Shown: positions 53,520 through 64,000 of the stretch, piece after piece | How the letters are laid out: every line of letters starts with the position of its first letter | How positions within the stretch are numbered: position 1 is the stretch's first letter | DNA from: Nymphaea colorata | Lineage: Eukaryota > Streptophyta > Magnoliopsida > Nymphaeales > Nymphaeaceae | DNA length: 64,000 bases | Direction: 5' to 3' | NCBI RefSeq assembly: GCF_008831285.2 | Contig: NC_045141.1 | Span: 22,040,742-22,104,741 of the forward strand | Made by a program: the position numbers and the translations under genes | The notes under the pieces: generated by a model | The model's input: the letters and a program-made list of their open reading frames with translations, nothing else | Told to the model about the DNA's origin: nothing | Database searches by the model: none

Positions 53520-56500
53520 TCGGGTTCTGTTGATCGTCCCTAGGCCCTGTTTGCGTTGCTAGTTTTTTCTTTCCTAGCTGATTCCATGATGACGATCTTA
53601 TACTCTCTCGGTCCTGTTTGATTGGGCCATTACTCTAGTTCACAATAATATGAAATTCTCGCGATTTCGTTCACCCGCATGGCCTTTCTCTCTCTCTCTC
53701 TCTGTTTTTTTGGTTCTAGTTCTGAACAATATTCGATTCCATTTCAATGGAATCTGGATCTCACTCAGGTTTATGTGACAATTATGGGCGTCATGAGGAA
53801 CTGTTGAGAACATGGATTCTACCTGTAAGTGGTTGGTTTTGTTCTGGATTTAATGTAAACACAATAAAAATGCCAAGTTCAGAGTCCGATGTCGCATAAG
53901 CAGTTTTATTGGATTTGAACCAACTGCAAAGATGACCCATATGGACGAAGGCACGGGAATTAGCTAATTCTCAGTCCAAGGACATCTGGAGTGTTCCGAT
54001 GAAAATTTTGTTACAAAAACTGAAAAGGAACAGTTTGAATCCACGACCTATCCGGCCGTAGATTCATACCGAATCAATTGGTGAAATTTTTGTTTCCCAT
54101 ATATTTAAGAAGTGGGTGGAACCTATTCACAAACATTCTTTTAAAAGGCAAAGATGAAGGTATGTGATCTATCAAGCAATACTGTCAATACTGTTAAAAT
54201 AATGTGACAGTATTAGGTGGTTCGTAAGCTTGTGAGCGTCAAATATATTGATGCATCTATTGACGTTTAACATGTAAGTGACTCCGATACATGGTCCCTT
54301 AACAACTCGGTTTGCATGAATCTAGCGATTCGATGCAGATCAGCCTACATGGACGTATTTTGATGTGATTTAAATTAGATCCTTATATCTATCACCTTCA
54401 ACGCATTATAATTTATCTGACCACATGGAAAATCAGTGGCTCATTACCCATGAATGTGAAGCAGCTCTAGCATGATCCAAGGAAGGAAGGTTATCTTGCA
54501 CATTTATTTAGATACCAATTTACCATCATCAGTGTTATATTCAACCGTCGAAGACATTTACACAAGTTCTTTAACCAACTTACTCATTTGACTGGGCGGG
54601 ACAGGAAGAAAGGAAGGGAAAAGCAGACCATTGGACGGCTTCACGAGGTTGACATTAGAAGAGAACCAAGAACCTCAAAATCCAACTGCCCTGAATCTCA
54701 GCATGATCAAAGAGGCCAAAGAACTGGAAGATGTCAGGCCTTAAGTTTTAAATAAGCCCATGCTCACTTGAAAATTTTACAAGTGCTAAACGAAAGAAGC
54801 TCTGAATGAGAAACTACAGAGCAGGGTTCCTCTCCACTGAAAGTTCCTGGATCAAGTTTGGTCTCATTTAAGCTGGGTCTCATCCCGTTGCTGCTCTATC
54901 GGCCTGGAGATGGTGTCCAATCACATGGTCACAGGCAGTGAATTGCACTGAACAAGAAAATGTTTTAAAGATATAGATTAGTAGGATCGAGTTACAAGAA
55001 GAAAAGAACAGAATTAGAGAGAAAAATGCTCCTGCAACACGGGAAACTTATAATGACAAAGACCAATCATAATTCTCAGGCTCCATGTCTAATAGATCTC
55101 AACGGTGCTACCAGACCATGCAAGTATGGACTGCACTAGACTCAAGGTTCATCTAAAATATCTTCCGGTCTGCTCCAACCAGATTCAGATAATTCCAGAT
55201 GCCATTTGAAGGCAATTCATGTCCATTCAGATTGGTATAGCTGTTGACACAGATCTTGCTCAGAGTAACTGATTCTGACACGATCTTAAAGCAACATGGA
55301 GTTACAGAATGAAACAAAACAGAAAAACTAGAGGAATAACCAAACGCTACTTCATCTTTCTTAGCATAGCTACTATTCAAAGAACATATCACGGAAATCC
55401 ATCAGACATTTCCAAAACCATGTCCAGGTCACGAAAGTTTGAATCCTAAAAACAGCCCAACAACAGGCAGGAACTTACAGTTTCCAATCCTTCAACACAC
55501 AAACTATAATTTTCATTGTCATGATGGAAAACTTAGGGAAAACCATTTTTCTGGGACTATCGAATTCATTCACAATGAAGTTATGATTGATAAGACTGTT
55601 CCAGCAGTCCCCTTTCTGCAAACTTGTCCAATGTTCACAAGTCTGTCAATTTAATAAAATAACCGACTTCTAACGATTATCTACCCTGCTCTTTGAGTGA
55701 AAATTTGTATCACAGGCTGCAAATATGACATCACACAAAGAACTCTATGATCTGTTTTCCATGTACGTTCTAGACAGTAAACCCATTTACATATCCAAAT
55801 CAGATTCTATACAACATATAAGATTCTAGCAATTCCAGATCAAATTTATGAATATTGAGTTGTAATGCGTCTGACTTGATGCCTTCAATTTTCTTCTTTT
55901 CACATAACAAACTCCCATTCGGAGTGTTTCATCTGTTCTGGCCGAAAATAAAAATGACAAGCTTTAAATTGACGTAGTCAATTGGATTAAACCATTCATG
56001 ACAAGGGGTCCAAATCTGAAAAGTATAGTAAACAAGTGCCTCAATGCCCTTTTCAATTCTGTTGGTTTAGGAGTGAAAAAAGAAAATTTTGTGAAAGGGT
56101 GCAGATTTTCATGTCAGCTAAAGGATATGGTTGGATTCGTTTTCATTTTTCTTCCAGCAGGATTTGGAACAATAAGCATAGTAGTATGATGGTTGGAACA
56201 GGAAACGGAACCCTTTTCTGATTCCGTGTACAAAAGTCCAATGTGCTTGTTACAAAACATTGTGGGGCATCAACAAGGTATAAAAAAAAGGGAGACAAAA
56301 GATGAGAGATGGAAATGGTATTCTACAACATAAAAATATTATCTGAGCCAGAAAAAAAGGAAGTATCAAGAGAAACAAAAAACATGGATTGAGCAGGAGG
56401 TCTAATGTCAAGGTACATTTGAGGCAGACACAATATAAGCCAGGACAACTAAATGGGCATATGACTTTGCAGTACAGGATAGCGTTAATGAAAAAGTTTG

Positions 56501-57485
56501 GCTCATCTACAAGAATCAAACAGCCAATAAGCCAGGAATACAATAGAAAGTTCATTGACTAAATTAAATATCATTTCTTACCATGGTAGAGTTCACTGTG
56601 ATATTGCTTAAAAACTCTGTCACATTTTGCTTACAAAATGTGAATAAGAATGAGGAACTTTATTAGTGGATGGGTTACAAAACAAGAAAAATGAAGCAGT
56701 AATTCATCTTTGCATCAACCCATCATTCAATTTGCTTCATGACAGTGACCGACAGCACTCAGTCCAACTTCAAGATTAAAATCCACAAAAGCTTGCTTTG
56801 CATGTCCTCAAAGGACAAACAACTGCAATTTTGGTTGTAAACTGGGAAACAGAACAATTTGCAACACTTAGCAAGAATTCTATTAACCTATTAAATGCAT
56901 TTATAAGACATCAGAACCAGCTTAACACTTGAAACATCTTAGAAGTTAGTAACTAACTTAACACCATAAAAGTTAGATGGAACATCTTCTTTACTTTGAT
57001 AAGTTTGATTACACCAGCTTCTTTTGCAAGATGTTTGGCATACCCTGTCCTAACTTGACCAAACTTCACAGTCTTTGCATGACATAGAAATGGATGAGGA
57101 ATTGTTTCAACAGTCACATTACATTACAAAAATTACAATTTCGGGATTGTATTCTTTTAGACTCTTTTCATCAAATCAAAATGCTGAACCTGCACTTTGC
57201 ATAACAAGTAGAGCAGTCGGAAATGCAATTTCAAACTTCCAAAGTCACTAGAGGAAAGCAACAGATTTCAACAACAAAAAATTAACATAAAAATTATGTA
57301 GTTAAGCAAGGACCAGAAGAAAGTCCACACCTGACTCATTAATCAGCAAAGTCTGCTTTCTCACTTAGCTGTTGGCCCCTGAAAAAGTTAGATATGTTCC
57401 ATGTGAAACATAATATTCAAGAACAAGAAACCTCTCAGTGAAGGTAAGTGTTAAATGAACTTGAACTTATACACTGGAAAATACA
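53520..57485. other. Gene-free interval between the cyclotransferase and J-protein genes
   Basis: A CT microsatellite lies at 53690-53703. The rest is AT-rich with no recognised domain on either strand. Part of 54950-57485 may be untranslated 3' sequence of the minus-strand J-protein gene, because it lacks repeats, but no splice or poly(A) signal could be established. Confidence 0.45.
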
Positions 57486-59722
57486 TCAGAAATCTTTTGG
57501 AAAATACCATAGTGAAGCATCACCAATACCAAGGCCATTGCAAGTTAGTATCATTCCCTTGAATCGACTAAGATACTCCTGCAACAGGCACAATTTGGAA
57601 TTACCCAGGTGCAAATGATACAGGAACTTCGGAACAGTCAAAAGATAATCGCCCATTTCAGATATAAAGATCACGTAAAAGCACATACACTTAATGTGTA
57701 TCTCTCAATATCATAGTTCCCTGCGATGTCATAATCTAAGCGTTTGGAAGGATCACTTAGAACTGCAAAAATACGTTATAAAAAAATCAGCTAATGTTAG
57801 GTAAGCAAAGTAGGAGATGTTTCATGAGCATTTATGAGCACTTCAAAAAAAATAATTGCATCTAAAAATCCCAGTAAGCATTTGATTCCAATGTAAATTA
57901 GCATGCTAAAACCAAACGTAACTAAAGCTGAAAGTTGTACCTCTATAAGCTTCATTTATCTCTTGAAATTTTGCTGTGACACCTTTATCACCTTTGTGCT
58001 TGTCAGGATGCCACTTCTGAGAAACCAGAAGTTAAAAGTTCAGAGCATAATTGAAAGCATGACACCATGTCTGACAATGATGTGATATAGACTCCATGGC
58101 CTACCAAAGCAAGCCTTAGATAACTTAGTCTGATTTTCTCATCAGTTGCATCATAATCAATTTCCAGAACCTTGTAATAGTCCTGAATAAACATAAAAAA
58201 ACAGTTATATAACTGCTACCTTTTCTGATGCCTTACTAACAAAGGGACAAATGTGGCTATATTTCAAAAATATAGCACAATAACATATGCAAAATAGGGA
58301 AGAAAAGAAAAAAGATGCCAAAATGTCATGAACTTTTGAAATATCACCAAAATCCATTGCCCATGAAGGTAGTGAAATATCTTCCCTTTTTGAATTTTAC
58401 ATGTATTTTAAACCTTTGTTTTTTTTTCAATCTTTTGTTTAATCTAACATTTTAAAAATTATTTGCAATTTGACCAATGTTTTTGTAACAAAAGAAGTAG
58501 AGTTTTCATATTTTTTATATTTTTTCATATATTTTTAAAATTTTCAAATGCCTGAGATTTTTCTCAGAAAAATAACTCTGCCAAAGAATACTTGAGGAAA
58601 ACTTTGCAGTTAAACTGTTAAACATATTCTCCACTATGCTTAATAATAATGAAAGGACTTCGTGGCTTCTGGTTTCAGTAGAAAAGGAAGATTCCCTTAA
58701 CTGCTCAAATTGGGCCAAGATTTTTAACGAGCCCAAATCAATCGGAAACCCAATACCAGAACCTTGAATGGAAATAAAATTTCCATCAGCATGGACCCAG
58801 AACTTATTTGTCTAACTGAATTTTGATCAACCTATTTGGAATCAGATCCTGCACGACAAGTACACGTTCATATTAGGACCAAATCCTAGGTGATCTCCTC
58901 CTATATTAAAGTTTCTTGTGATTCATAAGCACAATAGATTCTTGTTAAACTATTGGTTGGGCATGTAGATAAAGGCAAAGATGATATTAGGACCGACAAT
59001 CCACGCTAAAAATGACCATTCAAGTGCGGGTCGGTGCCGTTTACTGTGAAAGATGGCACCCGCATCAACTATCACCTTCAGTTTTCTCTAAGTTCGAAAT
59101 GGAACAAGAGCTTGGCATTTTCTCACCATTTCTGATCATGTTACTGCCAGCATTTATTACTTCCTAAACGAATTCATCATAAAACTGTTTATATTCAATC
59201 ACTTAAGATACGTTGTCCATTCAGGATTATATTCCTCCACAAAGGATTACATCCCTTTTAACACAGGCGACTGTTTAAACTCCCGGAACAAGTTCGAGAA
59301 AAGTATTTATGCGTCCATTAACCATCTCAAAATCAACCAATTCCAAATGCTGAAAGCCGGAGCTAGAATAGACATGATCAACCAATCCGCAACGTTCGTA
59401 TTATCCACGAATCGATAGACATACGGAACAGAGCAGGTCAGCAGTTGGTTGAAAATTTTCCGATCTATTATAATGCAGCCATTAGAGATGCTTTCAAAAT
59501 GCATAACAATGCCCAATTTGGACAAAAAAGGAAAACCCAATAACCAATTTCCGATAACCCAATTCTGCTTGCTCATAACACGTAATGCCAATTCAATAGA
59601 AAACCTCCAGAGGAAAGCAAATAAATGATAACTACCCAGTTCTCAGGATTATCAGAGGAGGAATGGCAAAAGGACAGATAAAATAAAAGGATCACCTTCT
59701 GGCGTTCATCTGCCGCTCCCAT
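57486..59722 (-). CDS. Small J-domain (DnaJ/HSP40-type) protein, five exons
   Basis: Exons on the minus strand: 59696-59722, 58105-58182, 57941-58016, 57689-57762 and 57486-57578. All introns are GT-AG and phases match, giving 115 residues that begin MGAADERQK and end FPKDF. The J domain covers residues 10-70 ([10 protein letters not shown]...LDYD) with the essential HPD at 38-40 (KWHPDKHKG). HPD stimulates the ATPase of Hsp70. After it comes a short conserved tail, [18 protein letters not shown], typical of a small plant J-protein group, and the protein then ends. There is no Gly/Phe region, zinc finger or membrane anchor, so this is a class C (type III) J-protein, probably cytosolic or nuclear. 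Each exon alone is too short to be obvious; the gene is only seen by joining splice sites. The start ATG is the first in a good context after the leader. Confidence 0.9.
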
Positions 59723-62529
59723 CTCTTTCACCACATTGAAGGAACAGCTCCGCTATCACAAACCTCATGGGTGCATCCTTCATTGATGGGACGCGCTTAG
59801 CAGAAAATCAACAACCCCAGAGAGAGGAGAACGATCACAGAGATACTTCAATTTTTGCTGGCGAGGTGGGTGGTCTCTGAGAGCAAGTATCCTTTATCCA
59901 CTGGTTGGCACCGCAAGAGAAAGAGGAGGAATAGGAAGAAGAGACTCTCCAAAATGAAAAGCTGGACTCTGCGGGGAATCGAAGGAAGCGACCAACTCTT
60001 CGCATCATCCACAAGCCGCAGTCTCCCTATCTCTCTCTGCGCGTTTGGGCCTTCGTGCACTTCATCTTGAGAAAAGTTGAATATCAAGTCGGTCCCAATT
60101 CTCTTCCACGTTTCGGCAATCTCGTCAATGAGCCTTCCGCCCACTCTCTCTTTTCTCCACCTAATCAGCTGGCAGCGTAATCCGGTCGAACTTGAGTTTT
60201 GGTTTAAATCCGGATTCACAGCTAACGCTAAACGCCTAGTGTTAATCCAGTTACTGGATCTGAGTCGGTTCATTTATCCGATCGGGCCCAATAAAGATCT
60301 GCCTCAGTTATGTCAAATTTCGTGCTTACTTGGATCTGATTCTGTTAAGAAAGGAAAAATAAAATCATATTTCAGTTATGAATCGGGTTGCACAGTCAAT
60401 TCTATCATATTTTTTAAAAAAAAACTTATAATCGATCCGACTCGAAACCTTTTCCATCTTTGATTGTACCAACATGGTGCATGAAAGAGGTTTAAGTTTC
60501 ATCCTCGAATTATGGGTTGGCCATACCGTTTGGGTTGGGTAAGAAGGTGGTTAGTTTTCATTTCTAAAAATTAAGAGCGTCAATTTCATGTGCTATGTCA
60601 AAAAAGGGTTCACCAATAATCCCCAAGTTGAACCGCAGCTAAGATCCACATGCATGAAAGAACCCTATGTTGGGTAGTTCAGGAGCATAGTTACTTTTAT
60701 GAGTGTTTCATAAATCGACCCCAAAGTTTATAGTAAATTCATAAAACACTAGTTCTAGTGGTTTATAAAATTACTTTAATTTTTTGAGTAGATTTATGAG
60801 ACATTCACAAAGTATGTTGTCAAACCACTCTTAAAGAGCCAATGAGTTGAATGAAAGCTTCAGCGAGGCGCTCAACCAAAAGTTTGTGCAAGTGCAAAAA
60901 GGTAAAGGTGAGATCATGGGGTAAATAAAGTATTTTATTATGCAAGCATTTTAGTCTCAGCTATCTTATAGTTTGGAGCCTCCCCAAAGCATGATTAGGA
61001 CTCCTCAATATGACATGTTAAGGATCCGGCAAATTGGGTGGCCTTGTATTGGAACATAGCACTCGAAACTGAACAAATTCCTATGTGCAAAAATGAATTA
61101 CATGGGGTGCAACTGTTAGCTAGGATGCAAAATGGAGTTAGAATTTATCCGCGGCGGCGGAGGCAGAGGGCTGGCTTGGGCCACTGCCCTCCTTTAGTTT
61201 TGGAAAAATTAAAAAACACTCTATAAAAGTTACAAATTATTCAACCCCAGTGAAGATTTTAGAAATTGTATAGCGGCCCTTCAAAAAAAAAAAGACATAA
61301 TTCTGCCCTGGAGCATAATTTTGAAAACTAAAGATAAGGATCACACCTACCCACACTCCCAGTAGAAAACTAGGAGAATATTTTTAATAGTAACAGAAGA
61401 AATGTGTTCCACACGTTTCACTGATCGTATGTTCTTGTTTCAGAGAGCAAAATATAATTAAAAGTATTGTATTTGATTGATGAACTACGAAACCAGAACA
61501 TAAAGTTTTTAAATGAAATGATGTTTTAAAAAACACAACGCTTTTTTTACCAGATGCTCTCTGACATCATGCTCGACTTCCAGTGGATGAGCCAGGATTG
61601 GCACTTGTTGATTGGCGACTACAAAACTATGGACTGCCCCCTTTAATTTGGACTAGTGCATCTTTCAACTTGGCTTGTTTAAAAAAAGCGTCCACGGACC
61701 GTAGCTGATGTAAAATCCTCAATCCATACAGATTCCTTCCAGTCGCAGCTACCCGATGCATGCAAATCCTCAATCTTCCTTCTTCTGATCACTTCTTTCT
61801 TATCAACAGAGTGGAGAATACATACTGGGATCTGAGGCCACATCATGTCAAGTTAATCTTCTCATTGATATATTTGTTGATGCTCTGGATGTGGGGATCC
61901 TGACCTTATAAAAAAGGATTGGTCAGACAACAGTCGTGGCACTAGGCAGATTTTGAGGAAACAGCAGATTAAATAGAAGATACAGCAGAACTAGGAAATG
62001 TAAAGCATAAATAAAACTGAACTTTTATGTCCTATATTACTAGGTTAGGGATAAAAACAAAGCACTTTTCCTTTTTTGCTATCTAAACTTACTTATTGCT
62101 ATGGTCGCATGAATAAATTGATGAGAAACATACATTAAGTTAATTATTTTTTGAATTTAATCATGTATTGATAAAACATAAGATTGAATGGCTAATATAA
62201 CATCCAAATTTTTACCATGGAAAAATCTTCATTGTTTGTAAAAACAACTAAAAATAAAACATGTTTTATATCAAATAGTTTTTATAAACTCATGATGATG
62301 GTTTTATTTTAGTAAAAAATTAGAGGGTCTGGTTTTTATCCCTAACGTAGCAGCCTGTAATCTACCAATTTTCCCCATGTTTTATATTGGATCCATAAAT
62401 TTGTGAAAGGACCTTTTAGGTGCATTTAAGATGCAGATATGTGCTCCTTTTAAATTATGAAACGGTTGCAATTTTTTATTATCTTCTCGTTCGATTTAAC
62501 AAAAAAAAATCTAAGAATTATATTTATAT
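59723..62529. other. J-protein upstream region and AT-rich intergenic DNA
   Basis: 59723-59880 probably holds the J-protein promoter and leader. The frames at 59848-60273 (minus) and 60077-60460 (plus) overlap each other and match no family I know. Near 61140-61200 there is a GC-rich word (GCGGCGGCGGAGGC) resembling common plant transposon debris. Nothing else supportable. Confidence 0.45.
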
Positions 62530-63186
62530 GAGACTTCCCAAAACGGTGAAAGGAGGCCTGGTGGAAAGGATCAACAAGGACGTGTTTGTGGGTCAGGTGG
62601 TGATGAGCTCGATGGCGACAGCCCTACTGGAATTGGGCTCCACCGACGACCTTAGGGTCCTTTGTAGCTTGATCCACGTCGTTAAAAGCCCCTTTGTCGA
62701 TGAGATCCACCAAAGCAGGGAGCTCCTCAAGATCATAAAGGCCATGGATTCGAAAGACCAGGGGTTGAAATCAACTGCTTTGGATCGTATATTGGAGATT
62801 GGGTACTTTGGCAAAAAGGAGGCAATCGAGGCCATTATGGAGGAGGATCTATTGAGGAAGCTGGTGCTCTTGCAGGTCGAAATCTTGCGGGCCTGATGAA
62901 ACTGGGCAGTGCAAGTACTGAAGAAATGTAGGATTTCTCCACTCATTGTGGAGATGGTCACAATGGAGGGTCCCCTTCTATGAAGGAGGAGGGGTGGTTG
63001 GAGCAACACCCATTTGATGGGTGCGTGGCCAAGTTTGTTATACGGTTGGAGGTGGGGCAGGGGTTGAGGTAGAGGGAGAAGAGGGCCTTCAAGCTGGAGG
63101 TGCTTAAGAGAGTGAGAAAAGCGGTGGACTCCGACGCCGAGGCTGCTACCATTATTGTTGAGGTCTTGTGGGGAGCCTCGCCGTGA
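62530..63186 (+). pseudogene. Broken 3' part of an armadillo-repeat protein gene
   Basis: From 62530 to 62896 the frame has ARM-repeat-like helices with the words [25 protein letters not shown] and [16 protein letters not shown], then a stop. A second frame from about 62980 carries the expected C-terminal part. It shows EQHPFDGCVAKFVIRLEVG, then a stop in place of a residue before REKRAFKLEVLKRVRKA, and ends near VLWGASP at 63184-63186. So there is a frameshift near 62900, at least one nonsense change near 63071, and no 5' part or start. It resembles the C-terminal half of plant ARM-repeat proteins of unknown function. No intron was seen, so it may be a retro-copy or a fragment of an intronless gene. 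Confidence 0.72.
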
Positions 63187-64000
63187 ACCTTGGTGGTGGT
63201 GGTGGTGGTGGTGGAGAAGGAGGTGTCCGGTCGCCGGCGGCCGATGGGTGGTACAGATCATTTTTTATGCACATATACCAAAGGGAGAGTGTTGTGTAAT
63301 TGTAGCTTCGGAATTGTCTAGATTTGTAAAATGATTTTAATTATTAGAGGATTTGTCATCTGCATTTATTTTTTCCTATTGAATTGCATCTTTGACATGT
63401 GTAGCGGTGAAGGAGTCGTCTCTCCTCTTGCTTTTCGCACTTGTTAGGTTCTTCTGGAGAGACACTTTTTGTTTTCTTTGGACCTGAATTATGGAAGTTA
63501 GTGCTTAGGAGATCCAGAAGGTCTCTTGCAAAAGATTATTATAAACAGTGTGTTGCACTCTTTAACATTCCATACCATTTTCATACAAAATGTAGACATG
63601 AATCTCGGTCATCAAAACAATAGAAATCTACCTAAAGTGGCGTTACGATGCAGAAATAAGATCTTAAGAGTCAATAACGTCCTTTTAAGCTTATAAAACT
63701 CACTTTTGTATTGATTTCTATAATGTAAAACATAAAGATTAATAAAGTTTGAGTTAAAATAATAAGTGGTCGTTATGTATATACATGCTTTGTTAATTTT
63801 TTTTTCCTTTCATATTTAAACCAATTTGTACAAGATCTATATTTTTACTGAATTAGTTTTTAGTTCATGTTACCAAACAAGAACACCATTCATCTAAATC
63901 CAAACAGTTCTAATAATAGTAAAGGTGAGATTGGAAGCACTTACCCGAACAAATTATGACTGTGTGCATACATGTGTGTGTGTGTGAGAGAGAGAGAGAG
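63187..64000. other. Right edge, no gene seen
   Basis: A GGT run at 63191-63213 follows the pseudogene. The remainder is AT-rich and ends with a (TG)n(AG)n microsatellite at about 63973-64000, cut by the window edge. Confidence 0.6.

Noticed and set aside
59848..60273. A 141-residue minus-strand frame upstream of the J-protein gene
   Set aside because: No recognisable domain, overlaps another frame on the plus strand, and lies in the likely promoter region.
1..64000. tRNA or rRNA genes
   Set aside because: No complete cloverleaf or rRNA segment was seen. The tRNA-like words found are SINE heads or retrotransposon primer sites.

Overview
The window looks like nuclear DNA of a flowering plant. 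It has spliced genes with GT-AG introns, an AT-rich repeat-laden background, Ty1/copia retrotransposons primed by initiator-Met tRNA, LINE and SINE remains, and several plant-type protein families. I could not fix the plant lineage from the sequence.

Layout. 1-7530: one compact single-exon gene (2596-3282, a small Cys/His protein with an OCTOPUS/DUF740-like N-terminal motif) in otherwise gene-poor DNA. 7589-47225: a locus of three direct tandem copies (units A, B, C) of a segment of about 7-8 kb. Each unit carries one two-exon short-chain dehydrogenase/reductase (SDR) gene on the minus strand, and one old Ty1/copia RNase H fossil on the plus strand just beyond the SDR 3' end. The units were enlarged by separate later insertions. 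Unit A took a copia element now decayed (10278-14984). Unit C took two young copia elements (31024-36050 and 39968-45109). A 2-kb block resembling a gypsy-type LTR separates A from B. Target-site duplications and paralogous empty sites in unit B show that the unit C insertions came after the triplication.

47226-52690: repeat remains, including an inverted RNase H fossil, a SINE with an A-tail, a MITE-like foldback and a LINE 3' fragment. 52692-53519: an intronless gamma-glutamylcyclotransferase-family gene with a visible TATA box. 57486-59722: a five-exon gene for a 115-residue J-domain protein on the minus strand, which I could assemble completely from splice sites. 62530-63186: a broken fragment of an armadillo-repeat protein gene.

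The most interesting point is in SDR copy C. A copia element with two LTRs that look identical sits between the native TATA box (45144-45150) and the start codon (39935). It lies in the same orientation as the gene, so the 3' LTR, with its own TATA motif, is now the nearest promoter. SDR copy A has instead tandemly triplicated its TATA/leader segment. The three paralogues, with nearly the same enzyme core, therefore have three different promoter structures. This is an inference from sequence; no expression data are available here.
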